64,000 nucleotides of DNA, taken from NCBI RefSeq assembly GCF_041080625.1, contig NZ_CP163518.1, positions 9,789,501 to 9,853,500 on the forward strand, written 5' to 3'. Source of the DNA: Streptomyces sp. CG1 (GTDB taxonomy: Bacteria; Actinomycetota; Actinomycetes; Streptomycetales; Streptomycetaceae). The notes below the pieces were generated by a model. That model made no database searches and was not told the DNA's origin. It was given only the letters and a program-made list of their open reading frames with translations. Shown here piece after piece: positions 34,848 through 42,304 of the stretch. Positions within the stretch are counted from its first letter, which is position 1. Each line of letters begins with the position of its first letter. The translations under genes and the position numbers were made by a program.

Positions 34848-35678
34848 TCAGCTCTTGCGGGCCACCCCGCCGAACATCGCGACCTCCTCCGGCTCGGCCC
34901 CGTGGGTGTGTTCCGGGCGCCAGCGGGAGCAGGACACCACGCCCGGCTCCAGCAGGTCGAGGCCGTCGAAGAACCGGGCCACGTCCTCAGGCGTGCGCTG
35001 GGTCAGCTTCGGGGTGCCGTGCTCGTTCCAGAACTTCACCGCCTCGTCCACGTCCGGCATCGAGGGGTGGGTGACGGTGTGCGACAGCACCAGGTGACTG
35101 CCCGCCGGCAGCCGGTCGGTCAACTGCCGTACCAGACCGTACGGGTCCTCGTCGTCGCCGATGAAGATGACCACGCCCAGCAGCATCAGAGCCACCGGCT
35201 CGCTGAAGTCGAGTGTCCGCGCCGCGTGTTCGAGGATCCCGTCGACATTGCGCAGATCCTCGTCCAGATAGTCGGTACGGCCCTCCGGCGTGCTCGTCAG
35301 CAGGGCACGCGCGTGCGCGAGGACCAGCGGGTCGTTGTCGACGTACACGACCCGCGAGTCCGGGGCGATGCGCTGGGCGACCTCATGCGTGTTGTCGGCG
35401 GTGGGCAGCCCGGTGCCGATGTCCAGGAACTGCCGGATGCCCACCTCGCCGACCAGATGACGTACCGCGCGGCCGAGGAAGAGCCGATCCGCGCGCGCGT
35501 ACTCCCCGATGCCGGGATGCAGCCGGCGTATCTGGTCGCCGGCCGCACGGTCGACCTCGTAGTTGTCCTTGCCGCCCAGCCAGTAGTTCCAGATCCGGGC
35601 GGTGTGCGGCTGACTGGTGTTGATGCGGGCGCGCAGCGACACGGCCACGTCGTCGGTGGCTGCCGGGTTGTCGGTCAC
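34848..35678 (-). CDS. SAM-dependent methyltransferase-like protein, DUF574
   Basis: A 276-residue protein of the actinomycete DUF574/Methyltransf_19 family: TARIWNYWLGGKDNYEVDRAAGDQ, SAM site FLDIGTGLPTADNTHEVAQ, VVYVDNDPLVLAHARALL. GTG 35678 is chosen because AGGAGC precedes it. These proteins are abundant in Streptomyces and often of unknown target. The gene stands alone between the protease and PPOX genes. Confidence 0.88.
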   Translation of the reverse strand: MTDNPAATDDVAVSLRARINTSQPHTARIWNYWLGGKDNYEVDRAAGDQIRRLHPGIGEYARADRLFLGRAVRHLVGEVGIRQFLDIGTGLPTADNTHEVAQRIAPDSRVVYVDNDPLVLAHARALLTSTPEGRTDYLDEDLRNVDGILEHAARTLDFSEPVALMLLGVVIFIGDDEDPYGLVRQLTDRLPAGSHLVLSHTVTHPSMPDVDEAVKFWNEHGTPKLTQRTPEDVARFFDGLDLLEPGVVSCSRWRPEHTHGAEPEEVAMFGGVARKS

Positions 35679-35861
35679 GTGGGTCAGCTCCTGGGTGCGG
35701 ATGAGATGCCTGACGAGGGGGTGATACACCGTTCAGGATGCAATCTAGACGCCCGAGTTGATCTCCGCCCCGCGTCCCCGGCACCCGGTTCTTCCAGCGC
35801 CTCGCCGCCCTCGGCACATCCGGCCCCCTGACCTTGCCGGTCTCCCGGGCGGACCGGCTCC

Positions 35862-35867
35862 TAGACT
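35862..35867 (+). promoter_or_regulatory. -10 element for a leaderless start
   Basis: TAGACT lies 7 nt before ATG 35875, placing the expected transcription start at or next to the start codon. No ribosome site precedes the gene, which fits leaderless translation. Confidence 0.6.
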
Positions 35868-35874
35868 GCCGGGC

Positions 35875-36261
35875 ATGGACGACACGCTCTTGGACCGGCT
35901 CGGCTCCGGCAAGTACCTGCTGGTGACCAGCTACCGCAAGAACGGCGCCCCGGTCGCCACCCCGGTGTGGGTGGTCCGCGACGGTGCCACGCTCGGGGTC
36001 TGGACGCCCGCCGACAGCTTCAAGGTCAAGCGGATCCGGCGCCGCCCCGATGTCCTCGTCGGCCCCTGCGACCTGCGCGGCAACCCCACCGGCGAGCAGC
36101 TGCCCGCCACCGCGGAGATCACCGACGCCGCCACCACCGCCCGCTACCGCGAGCTCATCACCCGTAAGTACGGCATCGTCGGCCGCCTCACCCTCCTGGG
36201 CAGCCGGCTGCGGCGCGGCCTGGACGGCACGGTCGGGATCCGGGTGACCCTCGGGGAGTGA
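35875..36261 (+). CDS. PPOX-class F420/flavin-dependent oxidoreductase
   Basis: A 128-residue split-barrel protein. LDRLGSGKYLLVTSYRKNGAPVATPVWVVRDG and SFKVKRIRRRPDVLVGPCDLRGN match the PPOX F420-dependent family of actinobacteria. It likely reduces or binds a small redox substrate with F420. No Shine-Dalgarno is visible and TAGACT sits 7 nt upstream, so the mRNA is probably leaderless. It forms a lone unit. Confidence 0.85.
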   Translation: MDDTLLDRLGSGKYLLVTSYRKNGAPVATPVWVVRDGATLGVWTPADSFKVKRIRRRPDVLVGPCDLRGNPTGEQLPATAEITDAATTARYRELITRKYGIVGRLTLLGSRLRRGLDGTVGIRVTLGE

Positions 36262-36303
36262 GGGGAGCGAGGGCCCGGCGCCCGCCTCAGCCGCCGGGTG
36301 GCG

Positions 36304-36726
36304 TCAGGTCCAGGCACTCCGGTACTGCTCGTCCAGCAACTGGAAGACCGGCTCGCCCCGTACCGGATCCTGTGCGGTGGACAGCCGGACCCGGTCGCCG
36401 CTGTGGATCCCGACCGGCGGGCCCATGACCCGGCCGCGTACGACGAACCCCTCGGCCATCTCTATCAGCGACACATTGCGCGCCGCGGGCGTGTTGCGGT
36501 GCACCACGGTGGAGTGCCGCACCGTTCCGACGCCCTCGCTGCGCTCGGTGCGCAGCTCGCTGCCCTGGCACACCGGACACAGCAGCCGGTGGTACGTCGC
36601 GGTGCCGCACCAGGTGCACCGCTGGAAGGTGATGGCGTCCTTGGAGTCCGCGGGGGCGGGGTCGAGAACACCCGCTCCTGCGGAGCCGGCCGCCGGATGC
36701 GAGGCGTTTGCTGAGTAGTGGTACAC
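36304..36726 (-). CDS. DUF35 zinc-ribbon/OB-fold protein
   Basis: A 140-residue protein with a zinc ribbon (CTWCGTATYHRLLCPVC) followed by an OB-fold (GTVRHSTVVHRN, VRGRVMGPPVGIHSGDRVRLS). Such proteins pair with thiolase-like enzymes in acyl-CoA and steroid side-chain metabolism, but no thiolase is present here. GTG 36726 (VYHYSAN) is preceded by GGGAG about 10 nt away. The upstream TetR gene is on the same strand, and dyads CACTCAGTG lie before both, suggesting joint control. Confidence 0.8.
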   Translation of the reverse strand: MYHYSANASHPAAGSAGAGVLDPAPADSKDAITFQRCTWCGTATYHRLLCPVCQGSELRTERSEGVGTVRHSTVVHRNTPAARNVSLIEMAEGFVVRGRVMGPPVGIHSGDRVRLSTAQDPVRGEPVFQLLDEQYRSAWT

Positions 36727-36827
36727 GCTGGTCAACTCCCTGCGCTCGGCCGGAATCCCGCGTGTCCGGCGCGCACCGGGCACACGCGTGCGCGGCGACC
36801 GTGCCACCGTGCACGCCGACAGAGTAT

Positions 36828-36842
36828 GGCACTCAGTGTCAC
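36828..36842. promoter_or_regulatory. Operator-like dyad before the DUF35 gene
   Basis: GGCACTCAGTGTCAC, with CACT-C-AGTG as symmetric core, lies about 100 bp before the DUF35 start. In reverse orientation it matches the dyad in front of the TetR gene. Confidence 0.6.
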
Positions 36843-36907
36843 TCGTAAAGGCACTCCGTACCCCTAATTCAGGTCCGAGGTGCCCCTGATTCATGATCGG
36901 GGACCCC

Positions 36908-37642
36908 TCAGGTGCGGCCCAGCGCCGTCTCCAGCTCCTGCACCACCCGCCACAGCGGCGCATCCCGCCGGGACACCAGCACCACCACGTCGTCGGGATG
37001 CCCTTCCGGCAACGGGCTGATGAAGGCGGGCGGTTCCGCCGGTTCTGCGGCACGCCCGAACGTCTTCTGCACATACCCGAGCGCGTGGTCCACCGCCGCG
37101 CCCGCGTCGCCCAGGCCGTCCGAACGCAGCCAGAAGCGCAGGGCGTTGTTGTGCGCCGCGACGACCGCGGCGGCGATGACGTCGGCGCGCAGCGTCCCGT
37201 CGGGCCGGCCCGTGAACCGCCCGCGCAGATACTCGGCGAGCGCGCGCTCGTAGCGCCACACCACCGACAGCTCGTAGGCCCGCAGGCCCGGCACCTGCTT
37301 GGTGAGGCGGTAGCGCTGCACGGAGAACGAAGGGTTCTCCGCGTACATCCCCAGCACCAGCCGGGCCGCGTCGCACACCCGCCGCACGGGTTCGTGCTCC
37401 TTGCCGCTCGCGGCGAGGAAGGCGGTCATGTCGGCCAGACAGCGCTCGTGGTCGGGGAAGACCACGTCCTCCTTGGAGGGGAAGTAGCGGAAGAAGGAAC
37501 GCCGGCCGACCCCGGCCAGGGCCACGATGTCGTCCACGGTCGTCTGCTCGTACCCGCGTTCCAGGAAGAGCCGGAAGGCCGCCGCGACGAGGGCCTCCCG
37601 CATCGGCGGCTTCGCGGCCGGCGCCGCGCTGGTGGAGCTCAT
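36908..37642 (-). CDS. TetR-family transcriptional regulator
   Basis: A 244-residue regulator: helix-turn-helix REALVAAAFRLFLERGYEQTTVDDIVALAGVGRRSFFRYFPSKEDVVF, then a large effector domain with a long C-terminal tail (PPAFISPLPEGHPDDVVVLVSRRDAPLWRVVQELETALG). ATG 37642 has no ribosome site, but TACGTT lies 7 nt upstream (37655-37650), pointing to leaderless translation. A dyad overlaps the expected -35 region, which fits autorepression. Downstream target is probably the DUF35 gene. Confidence 0.9.
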   Translation of the reverse strand: MSSTSAAPAAKPPMREALVAAAFRLFLERGYEQTTVDDIVALAGVGRRSFFRYFPSKEDVVFPDHERCLADMTAFLAASGKEHEPVRRVCDAARLVLGMYAENPSFSVQRYRLTKQVPGLRAYELSVVWRYERALAEYLRGRFTGRPDGTLRADVIAAAVVAAHNNALRFWLRSDGLGDAGAAVDHALGYVQKTFGRAAEPAEPPAFISPLPEGHPDDVVVLVSRRDAPLWRVVQELETALGRT

Positions 37643-37649
37643 GGAGGGG

Positions 37650-37655
37650 AACGTA
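37650..37655 (-). promoter_or_regulatory. -10 element for leaderless TetR gene
   Basis: TACGTT on the minus strand, 7 nt before the ATG at 37642. Because the start codon lacks a ribosome site, a leaderless transcript is the simplest reading. Confidence 0.5.
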
Positions 37656-37672
37656 GCACCCGGACGGGTCAC

Positions 37673-37688
37673 GTGACACTCAGTGCAG
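37673..37688. promoter_or_regulatory. Operator-like dyad before the TetR gene
   Basis: GTGACACTCAGTGCAG lies about 20-35 bp upstream of the TetR -10 element. Its core CACT-C-AGTG is shared with 36828-36842, and a half-site ACTGAGTGC lies at 37710-37718. Confidence 0.6.
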
Positions 37689-38172
37689 TCCAAGCAGCTC
37701 TGTGGGGGAACTGAGTGCTTTGGGAATGCGGAGGGAAGATTGCGAGGGACTCGGGACCACCGAAAGTGCCGGCCACCGACGGCGCCGATACCTTCCGCAC
37801 CACGATCGCCGCGGGCGAGACGGCCCGTACCGACCCCGCCCCTGACGCCTGCCTGGCCGCCGCCCGCACCCTGGACTCGACCCTGACGCCTGCCTGGCCG
37901 TCGAGAGCTCGGCGGGCGGCGTCGCCGTGGCCGCGGCGACAGGCTGCCGGATGCCGGCCGTGCCGTCGTACACACCGATCGAGGCAGCACCCCGGTGCAG
38001 CGTGCGCCGGGGCCACGAAGGCCTGGACATCAGGGAGTTGTGGGCGGCGGGGCTGTGAAGGTGCCGCTCGCATGATGTAGGGACCCGGGCCGGGGAGAGG
38101 AGCGCTCGCACCCCGACGTAACCTTTCTGCATTCCGCCGCCGACCCGGCCGCGCCGCCCGAGGAGATCCCGC

Positions 38173-39015
38173 ATGCCCGCCGCTCGTCCCCGTCTGCTCT
38201 ACGTCACCGACCTGGCGTACGAGGCCCGCGGGCGCCGCTACTGCGACGAGGACATCTTCCTCACCTCCCGGCTCCGCGCCCGCTTCGACCTCGCCCTGGG
38301 CCATCCGCTGGACGCCGCGGCGCTGATGGACGGCTTCGACGCCGTGGTCGTCCGCAACAGTGGGCCCGTCCTCGGCCACCAGCAGGAGTACGACGCCTTC
38401 CGTGCGCGTGCGCTCGCCACCGGCGCCCGCGTGTACAACCCGCTCACCGGCAAGGCGGACATGGCGGGCAAGCAGTACCTGCTCGACCTGAGCGCCGCGG
38501 GCTTCCCTGTCATCCCGACCGTCGGCCGTGCCGAGGATCTGCACCGGCTGCCGGCCGCCGAGCGGTACGTGGTCAAACCGATGCTCGGCGCGGACTCCCT
38601 CGGCCTGCGTATCGTCCCCGCCGGGCAGGTCGCCGGGCTCGCGGCGGGCCAGGTCCTGATCCAGCCCTGCGTCGACTTCGTCCACGAGGTGTCCTTCTAT
38701 TTCATCGACGACGACTTCCAGTACGCGCTGTACGCCCCCGATCCGGAGCGCCGCTGGGAGCTGCAGCCCTATGCGGCCACGGCCGCCGACCTGGAGTTCG
38801 CCCGGCGGTTCATCGACTGGAACGACCTCGGCCACGGCATCCAGCGCGTCGACGCCTGCCGCACCCGCGACGGCGACCTCCTGCTGGTCGAACTGGAGGA
38901 CCTCAACCCCTACTTGTCCCTGGAAGCCCTGCCGGAACGGGCCAGGGACGCCTTCGTCACCGCGTTCACGGCGTCCCTGAGCCGGTTCGTGCACGGAGCG
39001 CTCAGCCCAGCCTGA
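38173..39015 (+). CDS. ATP-grasp-like protein
   Basis: A 280-residue protein with ATP-grasp features: VYNPLTGKADMAGKQYLLDL, RYVVKPMLGADSLGLRIV, VLIQPCVDFVHEVSFYFIDDDF, and the metal-binding end LLVELEDLNPYLSLE. Members ligate carboxylates to amines or thiols with ATP. MPAARPRLLYVTDLAYEARG with REDEDI-like YCDEDIF is seen in small-peptide or siderophore-type ligases, but the substrate is not deducible. A good ribosome site precedes ATG 38173. Its 3' end overlaps by 14 bp the tail of an opposite-strand pseudogene. Confidence 0.75.
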   Translation: MPAARPRLLYVTDLAYEARGRRYCDEDIFLTSRLRARFDLALGHPLDAAALMDGFDAVVVRNSGPVLGHQQEYDAFRARALATGARVYNPLTGKADMAGKQYLLDLSAAGFPVIPTVGRAEDLHRLPAAERYVVKPMLGADSLGLRIVPAGQVAGLAAGQVLIQPCVDFVHEVSFYFIDDDFQYALYAPDPERRWELQPYAATAADLEFARRFIDWNDLGHGIQRVDACRTRDGDLLLVELEDLNPYLSLEALPERARDAFVTAFTASLSRFVHGALSPA

Positions 39016-39845
39016 CGGTGACTCGCCGGGTGGCTCCCGCCGTGCCCGCGAGATCTCCGAAGGACAGCGCCAGCGTGGAGCCGGTGACTGCCGAGACGAG
39101 CATGCCGGGCGCGGACGTGACCACGTGATCCGCTTGTCGGCCATGCTGAGCGCGGCCGCCCAGCCGGGCCTGCGGTGCGTGGCCCGCTCCATCGACGGGA
39201 ACAGCCGGTGCCCGGTCGGCTCGGCGACCGCCGTCACCGACCGGTCGTCCTGAACTCCCTTGAGCCGGGCCAGATGCGGCAGGCTCAGCACCGGGTCGGC
39301 GAGCGGCGGGCTTGTAGTGGTCGCGCTGCATCCAGCCCTTCACCAGAGCGCCCCGGCGGGCGTTCTCGGCCGCGCTCGCCCCCTGCCCGAGCAGCACGAT
39401 CGAGGCGAGGATCGGATGGCCCCGCAGATGGTCGTCCTGCTGGATCTGCTTCGGGTCCGTCACCTCCCCACTCGAGCCCGCCAGCAGCGCGAACAGCAGC
39501 CCCAGGCCGCCGAGCACGACCGAGCCGTAGGAGCCGGTGTACGGCACGGTGGTGTGCCGGATGAACGAACCGTCGGCGTACAGGCCGCCGCCCGAGGTGA
39601 TGTACGGGAACACGGGGGAGAGGGCGTCCTGGGCCAGCGCCACCTTGGCCGCGCCCGCCCCGACCACACCGCGCAGCGCCGGCACCCGGCCGCCGGCGGC
39701 GGGGGCCATCGTGGACCGGTACTGGCTCGCCGTGGTGCCCAGGTCGGCGAGCCGGCTCTTGAACGGTTCGGCGGTGGGGCTGAACCCCTCGCCGAGGATC
39801 AGGGTGCGCCATCTCGCGCGGAGCGTCGCGAACGTGCGGCCTGAA
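39002..39845 (-). pseudogene. PL8-type (hyaluronate/xanthan lyase family) gene remnant
   Basis: Pieces of a polysaccharide lyase family 8 protein remain in order. They are an N-terminal block (RARWRTLILGEGFSPTAEP), the conserved core block (GAAKVALAQDALSPVFPYITSGG then YADGSFIRHTTVPYTGSYG), then HPILASIVLLGQGASAAENA, HYKP, and (after a frameshift) LSLPHLARLKGVQDD, FPSMERATHRRPGWAAALSMADKRI, plus a short C-terminal tail. At least two large deletions are visible (about 39690 and about 39135), as is an extra base in GGG at 39308-39310. No signal peptide or start remains. Roughly two thirds of a normal 750-800-residue enzyme is gone. Confidence 0.82.
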
Positions 39846-39921
39846 CAGAGCTGCCGTGCGGGCCGTATCTCAGCACGGGGAGCTCGGAAGTCCCGTCCGT
39901 ACGGGACGGAAGGAGAGCCAG

Positions 39922-40560
39922 GTGCCGACACCGCCCGATGCCGAACGGCCGCAGTCCGGACCGGTCCTGGAACCCGTCCGGGTGCTGCGGCCCCGCCGTT
40001 TCGACGCCCTCGCCGAGCTGATGCGCGAGATGGAGACCCGCCCGGCGCAATCGGCTCCCACCGAGGAGGAGGAGACACGGGAACTGCCGCCCGTACCGCC
40101 GGCACCCACCGCTCGGGGCCCGCGCCGGCTGGCCGTCGCCGGGGTCGTGGCAGCCGCCGCGCTCCTCGGTTTCGGCTGCGCCCTGCTGCTCACCGGCCGT
40201 CAGGAGGCCACCGCCACCCCGCCTCCGCACCGGCCGGCGACCACCGCACCGCCCGCCACCACCTCGGCCCCCGCCCCCGCCACATCCCTCGCGCCCACGG
40301 CCGCCACCGACCCCGACGGCCCCGGCACCCTCCGCCAGGGCGACACCGGCCCCGAGGTCACCGCACTGCAGCAACGCCTGCTGCGCGTCCCGGACGTCTA
40401 CCGCGACGGCTCGACCAGCGGCACCTACGACGCGAACCTCACCGCGGCCGTGGCCCGGTTCCAGCTCTGGTACGGCGTCAGTGGCGACGAGACCGGCGTC
40501 TACGGCAACGACACCCGCCGCGCACTGGAGTCGCGGACCGGCTCCGGCGACGATTCATGA
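39922..40560 (+). CDS. Membrane-anchored peptidoglycan-binding protein
   Basis: A 212-residue protein: an acidic cytoplasmic N-terminus (FDALAELMREMETRP), one transmembrane helix (LAVAGVVAAAALLGFGCALLL), a Thr/Pro/Ala linker and a C-terminal PG_binding_1 domain (LRQGDTGPEVTALQQRLLRV...GTYDANLTAAVARFQLWYGVSGDETGVYGNDTRRALE). GTG 39922 follows AAGGAG. It likely tethers or senses the cell wall; no enzyme domain is present. Promoter lies just beyond the PL8 remnant. Confidence 0.85.
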   Translation: MPTPPDAERPQSGPVLEPVRVLRPRRFDALAELMREMETRPAQSAPTEEEETRELPPVPPAPTARGPRRLAVAGVVAAAALLGFGCALLLTGRQEATATPPPHRPATTAPPATTSAPAPATSLAPTAATDPDGPGTLRQGDTGPEVTALQQRLLRVPDVYRDGSTSGTYDANLTAAVARFQLWYGVSGDETGVYGNDTRRALESRTGSGDDS

Positions 40561-40657
40561 CCGGCACGCGGGGAACCCCGGGGAGGCGGCATGTGCTGCA
40601 CCCGGGCCTGCCCCTGTGAGCCGAGGCCGGGTCGGAGCGGCGGACGGGAGCAGTGCC

Positions 40658-41200
40658 ATGAGGGACGACGCGGACGAGGTGGCGGGCGTGGAGGATGCGG
40701 CGGGACTCGGTACGAAGGCCGGCCTGGACGGTTGCTTCTTCGACCGGCTGAACCCCGACATGTGCGTGGTCACGGCAGCCGCCGAGGGGGAGCGGGCCGG
40801 GTGTCTGGTCGGCTTCGCCTCGCAGTGTTCCATCCGCCCGCCCCGGTTCGCCGTCTGGCTGTCCAAGGTCAACCGCACCTACCGCGTCGCCCGGGCCGCG
40901 CAGCACCTCGCCGTCCACCTGCTCACCCGCGACCAGCGGGACCTCGCGGAACTCTTCGGCGGCGAGACCGGCGACGAGATCGACAAGTTCGCGCGCGTGG
41001 ACTGGAGGGAGGAGTACGGCGGCGCGGTGGTACTGCGGGACGCGGCGGCCTGGTTCGTCGGGAGCGTCGTCCACCGCACCGACGGTGGCGATCATGTGGG
41101 CTACCTCCTCGAACCGGTGCGCTGGGGCGGGGGACGGGGCGGACCGCTGCTGCGGCTGTCCGGCGCGGCCACCATCGACGCCGGGCATCCCTTGGACTGA
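40658..41200 (+). CDS. Flavin reductase-like FMN-binding protein
   Basis: A 180-residue split-barrel protein: FFDRLNPDMCVVTAAAEGERAGCLVGFASQCSIRPPRFAVWLSKVNRTYRVARAAQHLAVHLLTRDQRDLAELFGGETGDEIDKF matches the flavin reductase domain family. It likely reduces FMN or serves as a small flavoprotein partner. ATG 40658 is preceded by GGGAG. It follows the peptidoglycan-binding gene by 97 bp on the same strand; functional link unclear. Confidence 0.85.
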   Translation: MRDDADEVAGVEDAAGLGTKAGLDGCFFDRLNPDMCVVTAAAEGERAGCLVGFASQCSIRPPRFAVWLSKVNRTYRVARAAQHLAVHLLTRDQRDLAELFGGETGDEIDKFARVDWREEYGGAVVLRDAAAWFVGSVVHRTDGGDHVGYLLEPVRWGGGRGGPLLRLSGAATIDAGHPLD

Positions 41201-41330
41201 CGGACCGACCGGATTCGAACCCCGGGCAAGGGCTCGGGAAAACCCTGGGCAAGAGGGGCGGCCCGGTCTCACCATGGGCAACCCGCGGCCGACGGCCGCG
41301 TGCTCCGCCGCACCACAGAAAGTCAGGCCG

Positions 41331-41432
41331 ATGACCGGCTCCCGCATCCCGGGCCTGCTCGTGCCCGCCGTGTTCCTGCTCGCCCTGGTCGTCGGCGTGT
41401 GCTGGTACTGGCGACATCGCGACGACGACTGA
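41331..41432 (+). CDS. Possible 33-residue single-helix membrane peptide
   Basis: ATG 41331 opens a peptide with a hydrophobic stretch (IPGLLVPAVFLLALVVGVCWYW) and a charged RHRDDD end. The layout is that of small membrane peptides, and it is co-directional with the flavin reductase gene. The ribosome site is weak (AGG 7 nt upstream), so coding is uncertain. Confidence 0.35.
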   Translation: MTGSRIPGLLVPAVFLLALVVGVCWYWRHRDDD

Positions 41433-41475
41433 CCAGGCTCCGCCGCCCCGCGTGCCGCGAAGGTGCCCCCGCCGG

Positions 41476-41850
41476 TCAGCGGCCGCTGCCGCGTCCCGCC
41501 AGGGCCTCGCTGACCGCGCGGACGCTGCGGGCGATGTGCTGCAGCTGCATGACCTCGGCGGCGTACAGCTTGATCGTGTGCTCGATGACCGATTCGGGCA
41601 GCCCGAGCATCGGCAGCTCGGCCCGCGCGGTCTGCAGCGCGGTCCGGGCCACCCGCACCTCCTGCTGGACCTGCAGCTGCGCGTGCCGGGCGAGCAGCAC
41701 GGGGTGGCGGATGAGGGCCGGATAGCTGGCGTAACGCGCAGGGATCAGCTCGCGCAGCCACTTGGCCGCCGAGCGCTCCCAGTCGTAAGAGCCCGGCGTC
41801 TTGACCTGGCAGGGCCAGTCGGGGCTGATACGCGTGCTGGTCAGGGGCAT
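41476..41850 (-). CDS. Uncharacterised helical protein
   Basis: A 124-residue cytoplasmic protein I cannot assign. The N-terminal half has a Trp-rich patch (DWPCQVKTPGSYDWERSAAKWLRELIPARYASYPALIRH). The C-terminal half is a long amphipathic helix pair (LQVQQEVRVARTALQTARAELPMLGLPESVIEHTIKLYAAEVMQLQHIARSVRAVSEAL) that could form a coiled coil. ATG 41850 follows GGAAGCGA. The codon pattern is normal for the window. A strong 16-bp hairpin lies about 50 bp upstream in its leader region. Confidence 0.7.
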   Translation of the reverse strand: MPLTSTRISPDWPCQVKTPGSYDWERSAAKWLRELIPARYASYPALIRHPVLLARHAQLQVQQEVRVARTALQTARAELPMLGLPESVIEHTIKLYAAEVMQLQHIARSVRAVSEALAGRGSGR

Positions 41851-41897
41851 GGTCTTCGCTTCCGGTGTGCGGCGTCGTGAGGGTGGTCCGACGGGTT

Positions 41898-41937
41898 CGG
41901 GGCGGCCCCGGCCTAGGGGATGGCCGGGGCCGCCCCG
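41898..41937. terminator. Perfect 16-bp G/C hairpin
   Basis: CGGGGCGGCCCCGGCC pairs fully with GGCCGGGGCCGCCCCG across the 8-nt loop TAGGGGAT. It may be a terminator/attenuator in the leader of the leftward gene (41850) or mark the end of an unannotated transcript. There is no U-tract. Confidence 0.6.
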
Positions 41938-42194
41938 GGCGCGTCGCGCAGACGATGCGCCCCGGCACACCCCGGGCGCCGACGTGGGTAGGGGACGGCG
42001 GCTGGAGGTGTCCGTGCGGGAGCCCCGGGCATCGGGTACCGGCGCTGCGTGGAGACTTGCGTACGCATGGGCGGTCCGTCGGCTTTCTCGGGGCGGTGTG
42101 CGAGCGGTGAGTCCGCAGGTGCGGAACGTGCCCGGAGTGGGCCGGGTGCGATCCGTGAGCAGTATTTATATATGCCGTCCTGTTTGCAAGACGT

Positions 42195-42208
42195 ATGAAA
42201 ACATTCAT
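42195..42208. promoter_or_regulatory. RpiR-type palindrome ATGAA-AACA-TTCAT
   Basis: A perfect 5-bp dyad in an AT-rich setting, 97 bp beyond the stop of the RpiR gene. TGAAA-type dyads suit HTH_6/RpiR regulators. No intact target gene is adjacent. Confidence 0.5.
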
Positions 42209-42304
42209 GCGTGATTTGTCGTGGATGATCCCTGTCCGTGGAAGGGGAGACCGCAAGATCTTCACCGCACCCGGCGCGCGGCCACGCGAACCGGTTGGCC
42301 GGAT

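Larger units (their letters stand above)
37643..38172. other. 530-bp region without a supported gene
   Basis: It holds the TetR promoter and operator on the left and a ribosome site (GAGGAGAT) for the ATP-grasp gene on the right. Between them a 19-bp sequence (CCTGACGCCTGCCTGGCCG) occurs at 37841-37859 and again at 37882-37900. The 41-bp period shifts reading frame. Open frames on either side (FRTTIAAGETARTDPAPDACLA; VAVAAATGCRMPAVPSYTP) do not match a family I know. It may be a gene remnant broken by the duplication. Confidence 0.4.
41851..42304. other. 454-bp gap with long hairpin and RpiR-type palindrome
   Basis: The region holds a perfect 16-bp hairpin (41898-41937) and an AT-rich zone (about 42158-42228) containing TTTATATATG and the palindrome ATGAA-AACA-TTCAT. 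No credible coding frame is present. The AT-rich zone resembles a promoter region, but the next gene to the left begins 345 bp away. Confidence 0.5.

Noticed and set aside
37669..39291. A 540-codon minus-strand open frame
   Set aside because: Only its first about 50 codons carry PL8 remnant sequence; the rest is antisense to the ATP-grasp gene and the gene-less region.
41205..41235. GGATTCGAACCCC, resembling a reversed tRNA T-arm
   Set aside because: The flanking bases do not form a T-stem, acceptor stem or anticodon arm on either strand.
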